From NCBI GenBank assembly GCA_028551475.1, contig CM052361.1, forward strand, positions 21,031,491 to 21,095,490: 64,000 bases of DNA, read 5' to 3'. The stretch's first letter is position 1. Each line of letters starts with the position of its first letter. The notes beneath the pieces were generated by a model. The model saw only the letters and a program-made list of their open reading frames with translations. It did not search any database and had not been told where the DNA came from. This document shows positions 48,897-60,305 of the stretch, piece by piece. The DNA comes from Casuarina equisetifolia. Taxonomy: Eukaryota; Streptophyta; Magnoliopsida; Fagales; Casuarinaceae. The translations under genes were made by a program, and so were the position numbers.

Positions 48897-51800
48897 ATGC
48901 TATCCTTGCAGCTTCCTGTTCCGACAAAGAACACTCTCATTCCTCAAAAACCAAAGCCATCATGCCACCGCGCAACCAGAGCCCAGCCACGACCTTTCTC
49001 TCCATTCGGTTCGCCGAGACCCCTCAAGCCTATCGAGCCGACTACAGTAGCTAAAGTAGCCGTCGGAGGAAGTGTTCAAGAGGAGGACAGAAGAAAGGGG
49101 AATGCCTCCGCCGAAGAGCCGCTACCGGCGGAGCTCCGAGAAGATCTGATGCCGAAGCACGTGGCAATAATCATGGACGGAAATGGGAGGTGGGCCCAGC
49201 AGAGAGGGTTGCCGACCTCGGCGGGCCACCAGGCGGGCGCGCGGAGGCTGAGGGAGCTCGTCGAGCTCTCTGGCGAGTGGGGGATTAGGGTTCTCACCGT
49301 CTTCGCCTTTTCGTACGATAATTGGATCCGGCCCAAGGTTGGTCTGCCTTTCCGAGATTGAAATTTTTTTAACTACTATTCTTGTTAGGAAAGTGAATTT
49401 TTTGACTTGATTGTTAGGCCTTAAAAGCTAAGGTAGTAAAAGTAAATTGCTTTTAAGAGCACTTTACTGCTTCTAAAGGGGCAAGTTCTATTCAAAATTC
49501 TGTCGTCAACAGCAGAAATAATTGTGATTTTTCTCAGAATTTTACGTGAATAATTAAATTTGGCTCTCTTTTGGGTACTTTCTTATTTTTTATCCAGAAT
49601 GAGGAAGATTTTAGGATATTTTATTAGAAGAGGAGGCACGAATGCTGACCACAAACGCTGACCACTTGTGTGGAAATCCTCCCTGTATCATCGAACTCTT
49701 GTGGGTATTGAAAGAGACTTCTGGCCCACAATCGAATTAGTATTACTAGAATAAAAGCAAAAAGATTAAGTTCATCAATTTCATATTACTAAGGCTTTTG
49801 CAACTTTTCATTTGATTTCATATATTAAGTAATGATTAAGTTTAATGATTTCTTTACTACCATTTACTAGGTTTTGTGTGTTTCAGTTTGTCTAGAATCT
49901 ATAAGTAGAAAATTTTAACGGTTGGGTTGGTTATGTGCAGGTTGAGGTGGACTTCTTGATGGCTTTATTTGAAAGGGAAATACAGTCGCAGCTAGATAAA
50001 TTTGTCAGGTAGTTGTTATGCATACTGACTTCCATTAACGGTAAATTTTGATTTTTTTTTTTTGATTTTTTTATTTTTATGCTTGCATCCAAACTCACTC
50101 ACTTAGGTGGAGAATTGGGGGCCAACGAATTTAGATTTTCATGGATTCAATTTTGTCTTTTTCTGGTTCATTATTGTCATAATTTTGATTGCATAAGATA
50201 TTTTCTTTCTATGGGAATATTGAGGCGATTCCCAAGAGGGTGGATTTCTCTTTTTGGTTTTTCTTTTAAAAGGATGCAAATATTGAATTGTTTTAAAAAT
50301 TCGTCTTTATGTAATTCCTGTATTATTAATTTTTTTTTTAAAGGGGATGAGACACCTTATATTATATTATTAATCCAAGCTTGGTGCATCCACCAAACCT
50401 TTACAAAATTTGGTTGGTGACTCCACCAAACCCTTTCGGATTTAGGTGGTCCTTAAACAGTAAAGGAATTGACTAAGTACTGTGATGTGGGTTTTCAGTC
50501 TCTTGACTTAGGCATAGATTATGCGTTGCCAGTTTGGTACCCATTTTTTAGAGGCATTTTGATTCTCTTACGGTGTAAGTTAGTCTGGGATTCAAATTCT
50601 AGAAAGATAAAGGATATGATTGGCTGGTAGGGTAACTTTCATGAGATAAGACAGGTTTTTGACCGGTGGCTTCAGTTTTGGTGTCTTTTTCTTAAGGTAA
50701 GTACTTGTAGAGATTTTGGGATCCAGCCCTTCATAGAACTAGTCAACATTGAGAGGTTCTTGCTGGAGCGCTTACACATCTTTCAAATTACGGTGCTCTG
50801 ATTAGCCCCTCTTGCTCATAACCGACACAGACACGGCATTAGGTATATTTGAGGAAAGCTTTACTTTACAAGGAAAACAATGTGCATTTTCACTTCTTCG
50901 TTCTGATGTTTCAAAATCCTGTTTGGAGGAAACTCTTTTAGTCATTAGTCTATTTCAGTATGCTATTTCCATGGCAGCCTACGAGTTATCACTTTTCTGG
51001 AAGAATTTCCCTGCCTCCTGGTTAGTAACTTGGGCATATTATTTACCTATTTCAAGTACTGACAGGATGGTCCCACTTCCTAGTTTCTGATCTTAGTCTT
51101 CTTTCAAAGAAGCCTCCAAATATAGGTCTTGCTTCCAACTCCAGTTGATTATATGATAAAAATCATATTTTTGAACACACTTGGAATCTTGTCTGCACTC
51201 GAGCCTTATTGACACAAGGAATCTGGAGAAATTTTGAGTTCTTTTTTTCGAACTCTGCAGTACTGGTTAGTGTTCTGTTTATTGTCAAACACATGAAAAA
51301 AGCATTGCAAATTTTCTTCATTACAGATGCACAATAAGAACAAAATCAAACCAGCTACACCTTGGCTTCTTTTCTGAAAAGCCAGAGGAATGGAAGAATC
51401 ATACATCGTTTTGACGCCTGGATCCAGGTTCTGATTCCATGTAGAAAAAAATAAGCAGTAAATGTGAAATGGAAAAAGGTTCTTTCCTGTATCTTCTATG
51501 TGATTTGATGAATGGGCATATTTTACTTCTTGAGTCATCAATTCTCCCACAGCAAAGGGTTGTTTGGTATCGAAATTACTTTTGCTCTCCGGTCTTTATA
51601 TGGGGTCTTTTGTCATCAACTGCAAATTTATGTTCCTTATTCACCTATTTTTACAATTTGCTTGGGTATTTATTGTGTGAGCGGGGTTGCTGGAAACACC
51701 TTGTGATACAACCTTAGAAACAGGAAATGGCAACGCCAAATTGATGCCAGATTCTTCTGATATACTGACCTGCAATAGTCTGAGATATCTTTTGGTAAAT

Positions 51801-52452
51801 AGCTACATGTGGATGTTTTGTTTAGTGAAAAGAAAAAGGGCATATTGTTCCAGATATATGAAGTTTTCCAGTGTTGGGTTTTCCTTCTTGTAATTACCTT
51901 GCGCCAGTCTTTAGGTTCAGTGTTGCACTCACGATTGAGTTTTGCTTTCACTATTGAAGGGGTTGCAGAGAAAACAAAAGGTTTACGATGCTCTTTTGCT
52001 TGTACAGGGAAGGTATTCGAATAAGTGTGATTGGTGATTCGTCAAAGCTTCCGCAGACTCTACGGAATCTGATTAGGAGGGCAGAGGAGGCGACGAAACA
52101 CAACTCTGTACTTCAGCTCATTGTGGCGGTTAGCTACAGTGGGAAATACGACATCATTCAAGCATGCAAAGGCATTGCTTCCAAAGTCAAAGATGGTTTT
52201 GTTGATTTGGCAGACATCAACGAAGGCCTAATTGAACAGGAATTAGAAACCAACTGCACCGAGTTTCCCTACCCTGATCTAATGATCCGAACCAGTGGTG
52301 AACAAAGAGTTAGCAACTTCTTTCTATGGCAGCTAGCCTATACTGAACTTTTCTTCGCACCGGACCTCTGGCCTGATTTTGGAAAACCTGGGTTTGTAGA
52401 AGCCTTAATTTCGTATCAACAACGACAGAGACGCTATGGTGCGCGGGTGTAG
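48897..52452 (+). CDS. Plastid-type cis-prenyltransferase (dehydrodolichyl diphosphate synthase-like), At5g58770/At5g58780-like
   Basis: Three exons join in frame: 48897-49337, 49941-50008 and 52008-52452, giving 317 aa. The first 80 or so residues are rich in Ser, Pro, Lys and Arg and poor in acidic residues at the start ([20 protein letters not shown]), as in a chloroplast transit peptide. The catalytic core begins [20 protein letters not shown] with the diphosphate-binding Asp at about D94. Region III is [12 protein letters not shown], and the C-terminal block is [20 protein letters not shown] followed by [16 protein letters not shown]. The enzyme adds isopentenyl units in cis to an allylic diphosphate to make polyprenyl chains; plastid members make medium-chain polyprenols that affect thylakoid membranes. 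Product length cannot be read from sequence. Intron 2 is 2 kb. Arabidopsis has several tandem copies at this place; only one is seen here. Confidence 0.94.
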
Positions 52453-55348
52453 GCAATTCCATTCCAGAAAAGCTTGTACTGTCATGGGATGAAGTCCCCT
52501 TCAGATTATCTTATGATCCAGAAGAACATCAAGGAGCTGGATGCATATATGATAAACAACCATATAGATGTCTTCATATATATTCTTTTAGCAAGAACAT
52601 GGGGTAAGTCATGATTTACTCGTCGGCATTGCATAAAGAAGTAGTGGGGTTACTCTACTTCGGTAACTGCAATTAGGAGGAAAGCCTTCAATTAAACTCT
52701 TTTGGTGGTTTTTCTTTACGTTTGTTGGTCATTTTCTGCAGCAGCACTAACAACGGAGCAAAACAATGAGACTACAATCATGATGTCACAAGACATGATG
52801 AAAGAAAAATAAAATAGAAAACGTCAATGAGCTGAGTGAATTCAATATTATTGATTCTGTTGTGTTGTTAAGTTAGACATTGCTATTCCCTATATATACA
52901 AGTTTAAGCTTAGTCTATTTTACATCATAATCATTTATACAAAATAATAATAATAATACAAGTAGGATAGGAATATAGATACAATCATGAAAACCTAAAA
53001 AAAATAAGTAATTTATAAAGGTAGGTAAATCAAAAAGCAATTCTTACAATATATTGTAATTGAGACTTTTCCATTAATTCATAACACTATTCGTACTTAG
53101 TTACAAAGATATCTATGGTCCGACTAAGGAAGATTAGTGTTGTCAAATACAATTGGGCTTATGAATACAATTAAGAAAACCTAAAAAGGTAAGTAAATCA
53201 AATAGCAAATTTGACAACACATCATAATCGGGACCTTTCTATTAATACATGACAATTGTAGTGATTAGTTGCGAAGATATCCATTATTAGACTAAATATG
53301 GTTAATGCTGTCCAATACAACCAGGAATACAAGTACAATTAGAAAATCTTAAGAAAGTATGTAACTTATAAAGGAAAATAAATCCAATAGCAATTCCAAT
53401 AATACATCCTAGTTTGAACCTTTTTCATTAACACATGACAACTTCTAGTGAATAGTTGCATCAATATCCATTACCAAGCTCAAGAGAGTAAGTGTTGCCT
53501 AATGTAGGCGTTTTATGCTAATGTAGCTTAGCTTTTATTATTGGAAGGATTTTTTTTTCCTTTTAAAATTAACTTGTAAGTGAAAGTTACGTATTTGATT
53601 GTAAAACAAATTTTGAAGCAATGTTTAAGTTATGTACAATAATTCATATTATTTTGACATGTCTCTTTATAATTAATATCAATTGCGAGTTTCATTAGAG
53701 GGGAAAGACATTTTCTTGTAAAACTAATTTTTATTGCATCTCCTTTATTATATTATCTTGAATTTGAATTTTGGTATTATGTGAAAAAAATGTTTACTTC
53801 TTTAAATGACTTTTAAATTGGTAATATATTTTATTTCGAATATATTTTCTTAAATAATAATCAATTTATTTATTCCAATTTACATTATTCTTTAACAATA
53901 GTCCCCATAAGCTAGTCGGAAATGGGAAGAATCAAAATTGTACAAATAAAATCTATAATATTTGTGCCGATATTCATGGTTATTTATTAATCCATACAAA
54001 TTAGGAAAGGGTTGCCGTAATTGCAAACCGGCCTAGCCATTCAACTACCGAGTTTGGTACGTCCTGTCCCGCCATAATTAGAGAGTAACGTGGGGGATAA
54101 TTGGTGGAAAAGACTAAGCCATCTGGGTTGACTTCCTCGTTGATTCCCTTTAAATGGATTAGGCATCTTAGTGGTTGTATAATTAGGTTTAATAACATAA
54201 AGGACAATATGATGAGGACAAAACTCATGACATTTATTATCTCCTTTAATCTTATCCATGACTACATTTGTAATAATAAGGACAATTCATAATTACAGAA
54301 AAATCTTGTAATTTAGTTTAAATTAAAGATAATTAAAGAAGCGTTTAGAAAAATGAATAAGAACTTGTTCCTTTTATTTTATTCAAGGGTCCCAAGAATA
54401 ATCTTCTGGGAGAAGGATCCTTATCCATCCAAGGAAAAAATATATTTTTCTATATACGTAGGATTGTCAACCTCGTCATCATCTGCCAGATCCACCATTC
54501 CGAGGAGGACGAGGATCCTTATCCAAAACAGGTTCAGTTTATAAAACCCGGTCTGTAGAAGGAAAAGGTGAACAATTAAGACCCCACCTGAATAAAAGTT
54601 AAACTCAGATCATTAGGTGCAGATTATCTTCTCACAAACATTAAGAAAGTGGTACCAACAGGCGTTGGACGAATCATAACAATTGTCTTTTCCCGATTGA
54701 GGCGCCGACGGTGGAAAACCCGGGGCAGCGCCTACCGGTTTTGGCTTCTCTTTACCGTCAACGATGACCCACTAGCACAGCCTAGAACTTGTCCATGGCC
54801 CCCCAATCAATGTGCACATCTTTTGAAAATATTCTGTAATAAGTTCCTGACATTTAATAAGTGTTATTATTTATTTAGAGCTGTTTTAACTTGTGTCTTA
54901 AACAGCAAGGATCTACGCCAATATATTAAAAATAAAAAACTTCCTAAATAGTTCGGTTTACATGGATCTATTTATGTGTATTTTATTTTATTTACACAAA
55001 TTAAAAAAAAAAAAATTCTAACCTTATTACATTAATATTTTATGAATAATTTTCGAAAAAATAGATTAACATATTTATTAACTTATTTTATTTATTAAAT
55101 AAAAATTTTGTCGGAAAGATGTTCAAGGACACAAATGTAATTTAACTGGACTCTATTCTGTCCTAATAAGGAGTCCAGAGCTCATAACAGAGTGATGACT
55201 GCGGTCTGCTTCGTGTTCTGGTTTTCTTTTTCCCGAGGGCTTCATAAATTGCAACGGAAACTGTGATTTTCTCTGTAAGGTTGGGTGCGGCTTTTCCAAG
55301 CTTTCCTTTTTGGTGGATGAGAATTGTTTTCCGGGAAAATACCCGGCC
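52453..55348. other. Intergenic region between cis-prenyltransferase and RING gene
   Basis: The left end holds the cis-prenyltransferase 3' UTR. A three-copy diverged tandem repeat fills about 52971-53510. Positions 53520-54000 are highly AT-rich. Short open frames near 54001-54292 and 54649-54951 have no family resemblance. The RING promoter and leader lie at the right end; no TATA box stands out. Confidence 0.6.
52971..53510. repeat. Diverged tandem repeat, three copies of about 165-190 bp
   Basis: Copies begin near 52971, 53163 and 53325. Each runs through 'tacaatnangaaaancnta', an 'aaggnaagtaaatcaaatag'-type block, 'cattaatacatgacaa', 'tagttgcnaagatatccatta' and 'gtgttgnccaataca'. Copies two and three are closest. 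No coding frame is shared. I do not recognise the family. Confidence 0.8.
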
Positions 55349-58300
55349 ATGGGAAAGTCGTCCTTCAAGGATTCTCTGAAAGCGCTTGAAGCGGATATTC
55401 AGCACGCCAATACTCTGTACCTCTCTCTCTCTCTCGAATGTGTATTTGATCCTTCCTTTTAGCTCTGTGAATTGGCTTGCTTTTTGGCTCTGCTGCGTCT
55501 TTGTGAAAGTGTGAGTTTGTTTTTCTTTGGTAATGTTTGATTTGCATTCTAAAAGAAAAGTCTTTGCTCTTGAATGTCTAATTTTGCTGTCGTTGTTTCT
55601 TGAACATGTAATTCCTAATAACATCTATAATTCTGAATGTCTAGAACTTCACAGTCAGGCTTTTGCTGGTATGGCAAAGCAAGTTGCAGGTATCTCCTGT
55701 AGTGAGATGGAGATAGGACCTGATAAGGAGTTTCAGCTGTTTGTTGACTTTGTCCTCACACAGAATTCATCGTTTTACGTCACAAATGTGCGGTCCCCAC
55801 CCTACCTTCTCCCTCAAATATTGGCCTAGAAAGGTCCTCAATCAGAGTGAACTGATAGGCATGTAGTGATAACTATGATTGTAGTTCTCTTCTGATTAGC
55901 TTCAAATTTGGTGGTGACAGAAGTAGGTTGCACATGAGATTTTGCTGCCTTGAGTTTTACAATTTGAAACCTGGAAATAATTTCATTCTCTTTCTTCTTA
56001 TTTTAATTCTCAAAGAACGACAAACGATTTAGATTTATGCACATAAATTCTGACAATTTCGTAGGCGAGGTGGTTAACTCCAAGTAGTTGGAAATAAGGC
56101 TTTGCGCAATTGACTTTGAGAGTTATAGTCATCAACTTAGTATAAATCTGCTCTTCTGACGACTAACTGACTTAAAAATATTTTCTGCTTGCACAAAATC
56201 CTTTTGTTTTATGCTCTGAAAAATTGGAATATTATGCATGGTGGCAATAATGCTGAGATCGTCAATCATATATGACTTTCTGAGGCATATGGTAGCCTCA
56301 TGACTACTGAAATACTTTTTCTGCACTCTTTACGCTTGTTCTTGTATATACTTCCTCTACTAGCTAATAAAAGCTACTGCGTTGAAATGGAACGGATTGG
56401 AAATTGGTTTCAAAGTATGTAACCATGTGTTATGGCCATCTCTAGGTATCTCAACATGGTGTTCCTTCTTAAAATTTGCTCAAAATTATTTTATGATGTT
56501 TAAAAACTTGGACATATATGAGATAGTTTTTGATGCTTGATGGATTTCATTTGTGCGTTTGAGCTCAGCTAGGCTGCAATATCCATAGAAATGAAGTCCT
56601 CAATTATTTTCATAATTCTGGAAAGGTTGCAGCAATGTTCTAGCCATGTTCCCTCTTTATCTATGCCCTTCAGAAATTAACTTTGGATTGTTCATTTAGT
56701 GTGAGACTCTCAATAGGAATTTGTTAAATGTTCTTTTCTTGTCAATCTTATGAAACGTTTTGACTATATCTGTTTGGTAATATGTTGGTTTGGAATAAGG
56801 AGCTCTTTAGGATTCAACTCCTTTCAAATCATTTCTATGAGTGGGTTTTCACTTAGTTGATTGAATTATATTTGTATGAGTGTGCGTGACTTCTAAAGTA
56901 CTTTTCTGGACATTTATTAATCTTGTGATTTGCTGCCTTCTTTCCCCTCTTCATTCCAGGGCTTTAGATTTTCCAAGCGAGAATGATGGGGCACGTATTC
57001 AAATGAGACTATCCTATGGTCCACTAGCCCCCCTTTTCCTTTTTCTTGTTCAATGGACTGATTGTCACCTAGCTGGTGCACTTGGTTTACTTAGAATTCT
57101 TACTTATATGGTATGTTTCCCTCTTCTTTTATTTGTTTTTATCTCTATTCCTTCCCCCTCCCCAACACACAAAAAAAAAGTCCTCCTTCCCACCTCTTTA
57201 GGGGTCTCTTCCAATTATCCTTTACTTGTTTCCATGGTTATTTGTCTTCCTATCCCCTTCAACAAACGTGGTGTTTTTATGGTGGCTTACTGACTTGTTG
57301 GGAATGGAAAATGATGGGTTGGTGCAGACCTTTGCAGATGGGAAGACCACGATGTATGTCTACGAAAGGAAAGCAAGCATTAGAGAATTTTATGGTAAAT
57401 GGGATTCAGAGAAGTTGGAAATGCTTGATATTCGTGCATAATAAAAATATTTTGCTTATGAGTGTTTCTTTCTTCAACAGCGGTGATATTTCCTTCTTTG
57501 TTGCAACTTCATAAAGGCATCACAGAGTTGGATGATCGGAAGCAGAAAGAGTCGTGTAACCTCAGATTCAAAAGAAAGGATGAGTTGGAAAGGGGGAAAA
57601 ACTCTGAAGCTGATTTAGAAAGAGAAGAGGAGTGTGGGATTTGCATGGAGGTGAATGGCAAGGTTGTATTGCCCAATTGCAGCCATTCTTTGTGTTTGGA
57701 TTGTTTTCGGGAATGGTAAGCTCTATATTTATGCTTCTCTGAATACGTCCTGTGCATTTTCTAATTATTGAAGTTTGTAGCCTTTCATCTTTCCTGAAAA
57801 TCAGACTTGTTAAGTAATCCTCTTGACAAGATATTTTGATGATCAGACCTGAGAACAGTTTTCAGTTGTTTCTATTTTGGAAATGTCTTTGAGAATCTGT
57901 CCAGTTTTGAGAACTCCAGACCATAGTTCTCAAATGTGTTGTTATTCCTCTACCATGTTCTGTGGAGGCTGTTCTCTATAACCAACAGGCAGTCCTAAAT
58001 GCATTTAAGGTCCTAAAAGATAGTCTTTGTGTTTAAAAGTAATATCTGTTTCAAAACCTTTTGCTGCATATAGACCCAATTTAGTTTCCATCTCTGCAGG
58101 TTATCCCGACTGCATTCCTGTCTCATGGACAGGGATTAAACATGTATAGTTTGTGCCTATCAAACTGGAAAATACTGTTTGGGTTGTGTGTAATATATCT
58201 AATGAATTTGTATTATTAAGCTCATGACTTGTTTTCTATCTTAGCTAAATTGATTGGCATCTGATGACATAATGTTGCTGTTTCCTTTAGGCGTGGGCGA

Positions 58301-58501
58301 TCTCAGTCATGCCCCTTTTGTCGAGATAGCCTCAAAAGAGTAATGTCTGGTGACCTGTGGATCTATACAGATAAGTGTGATGTTGTGGATTTATCATCAA
58401 TATTGAAGGAGAACCATAAGAGGCTGTTCAAGTACATTGATAAACTGCCTCTTGTTGTTCCTGATCCTGCATTTTTACCCCATGATTCTCATGTTAGATA
58501 A
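55349..58501 (+). CDS. C3HC4 RING-finger E3-like protein, At5g58787-like
   Basis: Five exons join in frame: 55349-55416, 56960-57110, 57328-57394, 57481-57715 and 58291-58501, giving 243 aa (about 242 in Arabidopsis as I recall). The N-terminal half (MGKSSFKDSLKALEADI, FLVQWTDCHLAGALGLLRI, TTMYVYERKASIREFYA) is a plant-specific region seen in this small family. The RING is C147-x2-C150-x11-C162-x1-H164-x2-C167-x2-C170-x10-C181-x2-C184, a full C3HC4 set of zinc ligands. The tail ends LPLVVPDPAF. Such RING domains recruit ubiquitin-loaded E2 enzymes, so it is probably a ubiquitin ligase; substrates are unknown. A CT-rich tract follows the exon 1 donor. It follows the cis-prenyltransferase as in Arabidopsis. 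It converges with AMT1, only 313 bp away. Confidence 0.93.
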
Positions 58502-58814
58502 GAGTTTATGTACAGGCTTTTGGAATAGAGTATATGATAAGCTAGTTGTAAATTTATTTTGCATTAACATACCGAATTGATTTCCTATTTTCATTTGGTT
58601 ATAGTTTTCTTGACTTCAAGCTGTTAATATTGATTCCCAAATCCAGTTTTCAATGGCGTCTTACCATTAAAAAAGAAAAGGAAAAGGAAATGGTGAAAAG
58701 AAACAAAGAATACTAGTACCATCATACGTAGTTGGATGCTCATAAAAGAGGCTAATTTACAAGTATGCTGAATAAATGCGGATGAACACGAAGCAGGTGA
58801 TTCCTGCCATTGAT
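58502..58814. other. Short convergent spacer between RING gene and AMT1
   Basis: Only 313 bp separate the two stop codons, so the 3' UTRs of the RING (+) and AMT1 (-) transcripts probably overlap or abut. No other feature is seen. Confidence 0.7.
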
Positions 58815-60305
58815 TCAGGACCGATCATTTTGCAAACGTAGGTAATCTGCATAAAAGCGGGGTTGGTTTTCTTCTTGGTGAATGTAGGCATAACCTCCAT
58901 GGCTAGATACATCAAGACCTGCAATTTCATCATCAGAAGAGATCCTCAAAATCCCAAGCTTGTGTAGGGCGTAGAATAGAGGCCCCATTGTTAAACTGAC
59001 CCAACCCACAATCACCAAAACCTCAACCACTTGGGCGCCCAGCAAACACCACCCTCCACCCATTAACAGACCATAGGGCCTGACCACGCCTGACTCGCCT
59101 GAGTCATAGGCCTGAATCACAAATTCTTCTTTCGCAAACAAGCCTGTGAATATCAAACCCCAAGCCCCACAACCACCGTGCAATTGAGTTGCCTCCAATG
59201 GATCATCAAACTTCAGCTTTAGGGCCAAAATATTGAGCCCAATCAACACCCACGCAGAACAAAACCCACACACGATGGCAGCCCATGGTTCGACAACCGA
59301 GCAACCTGATGTGATTGCAACAAACCCACCAAGCACTCCATTGCAAACATCTAATGCATCCCAATGGCCCACTAGCAATCGCCGGCCGAATAAGGTAACG
59401 ATTCCGGCGGTTGATCCAGCCAGCGAGGTAGTGACAGCCGTCCGCCCCACTGCAGTCCAGTTGCCCTGGTTCGTAGTGTTGGGATAGGCCACAAGAATCT
59501 TGTCGAAGGAGCCAGGATTGAACCCAAACCATCCAAACCATAGCAAAAACGTGCCTAGTACAACGAGAGTTGCATTGTGGCCTCTCATTTGCACGGGGTT
59601 CCCAAACGCATCGAACCTACCAACCCTTGGGCCTTCTATGACTGAGCCCCAAAGCCCAGCAATCCCACCAACCAAATGCACGACACCACTACCAGCGAAG
59701 TCAATTGCACCAGAACCGAATAACGAGTCAGCGTAACTCGGACTGAGCCAACCACTAGATGACCAAACCCAATGAACCACAACTGGGTACACAAACCCGG
59801 TGAGGAAAAAGGAGAAAATAAGGTAAGCGGTGAACTGGGTTCTTTCCGCTATTGAGCCACTGGTGATACCTGCGACGGCTATGGCGAAAGCCCACTGGTA
59901 GAGGAAGAAGCTGTAGTCGTAAGAACTATTGGGAATGCTATAAAGCGCAAAGAAGTTGGTACCAATGAATGGGTTGGAATTGGAGCCATCACCAAAGGCA
60001 AAAGCAAAGCCAAACAGGTAATAAGAGATGCTACCAACAACGGCGTCAACGACATTGGTTAGCATTATATTCATGGCGTTCTTGGCCCGGACTGAGCCAG
60101 CACAGAGCATGGCGAATCCGAGCTGCATGACAAAGACGAGGTAGGCGGAAAAAAGGAGATAGATGGTGTTGATGGAAGCCGTGACACTTTCTTCCCATGA
60201 GACTTCCATGATGTGTTCTACGACAGGCACAGGGAGAGAGGAAGTGATGATTGGGTAGTGGAAAAGAGGGAAGTAAGATAAAGCCCTTGCTAGTTGTATG
60301 TACAT
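58815..60305 (-). CDS. AMT1: Ammonium transporter, AMT1 family
   Basis: An intronless frame of 496 aa starts at the ATG at 60303-60305. AMT1 proteins are trimeric plasma-membrane channels/transporters with 11 membrane helices that take up NH4+. Visible family blocks: [65 protein letters not shown] (first pore His) and [15 protein letters not shown] (second pore His). The cytosolic tail has [26 protein letters not shown]; at the place of the regulatory Thr of Arabidopsis AMT1;1 (DLTRHGG or DMTRHGG) it has Ser (DVSSHGG). The first 32 residues do not resemble the usual Cys-containing AMT1 N-terminus; a second ATG at 60207-60209 (M33) would give 464 aa. The first ATG fits the usual length better. 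The exact AMT1 subgroup is unresolved. Confidence 0.95.
   Translation of the reverse strand: MYIQLARALSYFPLFHYPIITSSLPVPVVEHIMEVSWEESVTASINTIYLLFSAYLVFVMQLGFAMLCAGSVRAKNAMNIMLTNVVDAVVGSISYYLFGFAFAFGDGSNSNPFIGTNFFALYSIPNSSYDYSFFLYQWAFAIAVAGITSGSIAERTQFTAYLIFSFFLTGFVYPVVVHWVWSSSGWLSPSYADSLFGSGAIDFAGSGVVHLVGGIAGLWGSVIEGPRVGRFDAFGNPVQMRGHNATLVVLGTFLLWFGWFGFNPGSFDKILVAYPNTTNQGNWTAVGRTAVTTSLAGSTAGIVTLFGRRLLVGHWDALDVCNGVLGGFVAITSGCSVVEPWAAIVCGFCSAWVLIGLNILALKLKFDDPLEATQLHGGCGAWGLIFTGLFAKEEFVIQAYDSGESGVVRPYGLLMGGGWCLLGAQVVEVLVIVGWVSLTMGPLFYALHKLGILRISSDDEIAGLDVSSHGGYAYIHQEENQPRFYADYLRLQNDRS

Noticed and set aside
55163..55624. 153-aa minus-strand frame over the start of the RING gene
   Set aside because: It is antisense to exon 1 and the CT-rich start of intron 1, with no family resemblance.
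59206..59736. Open frames on both strands inside 59206-59736
   Set aside because: They are shadows of the intronless AMT1 coding frame.
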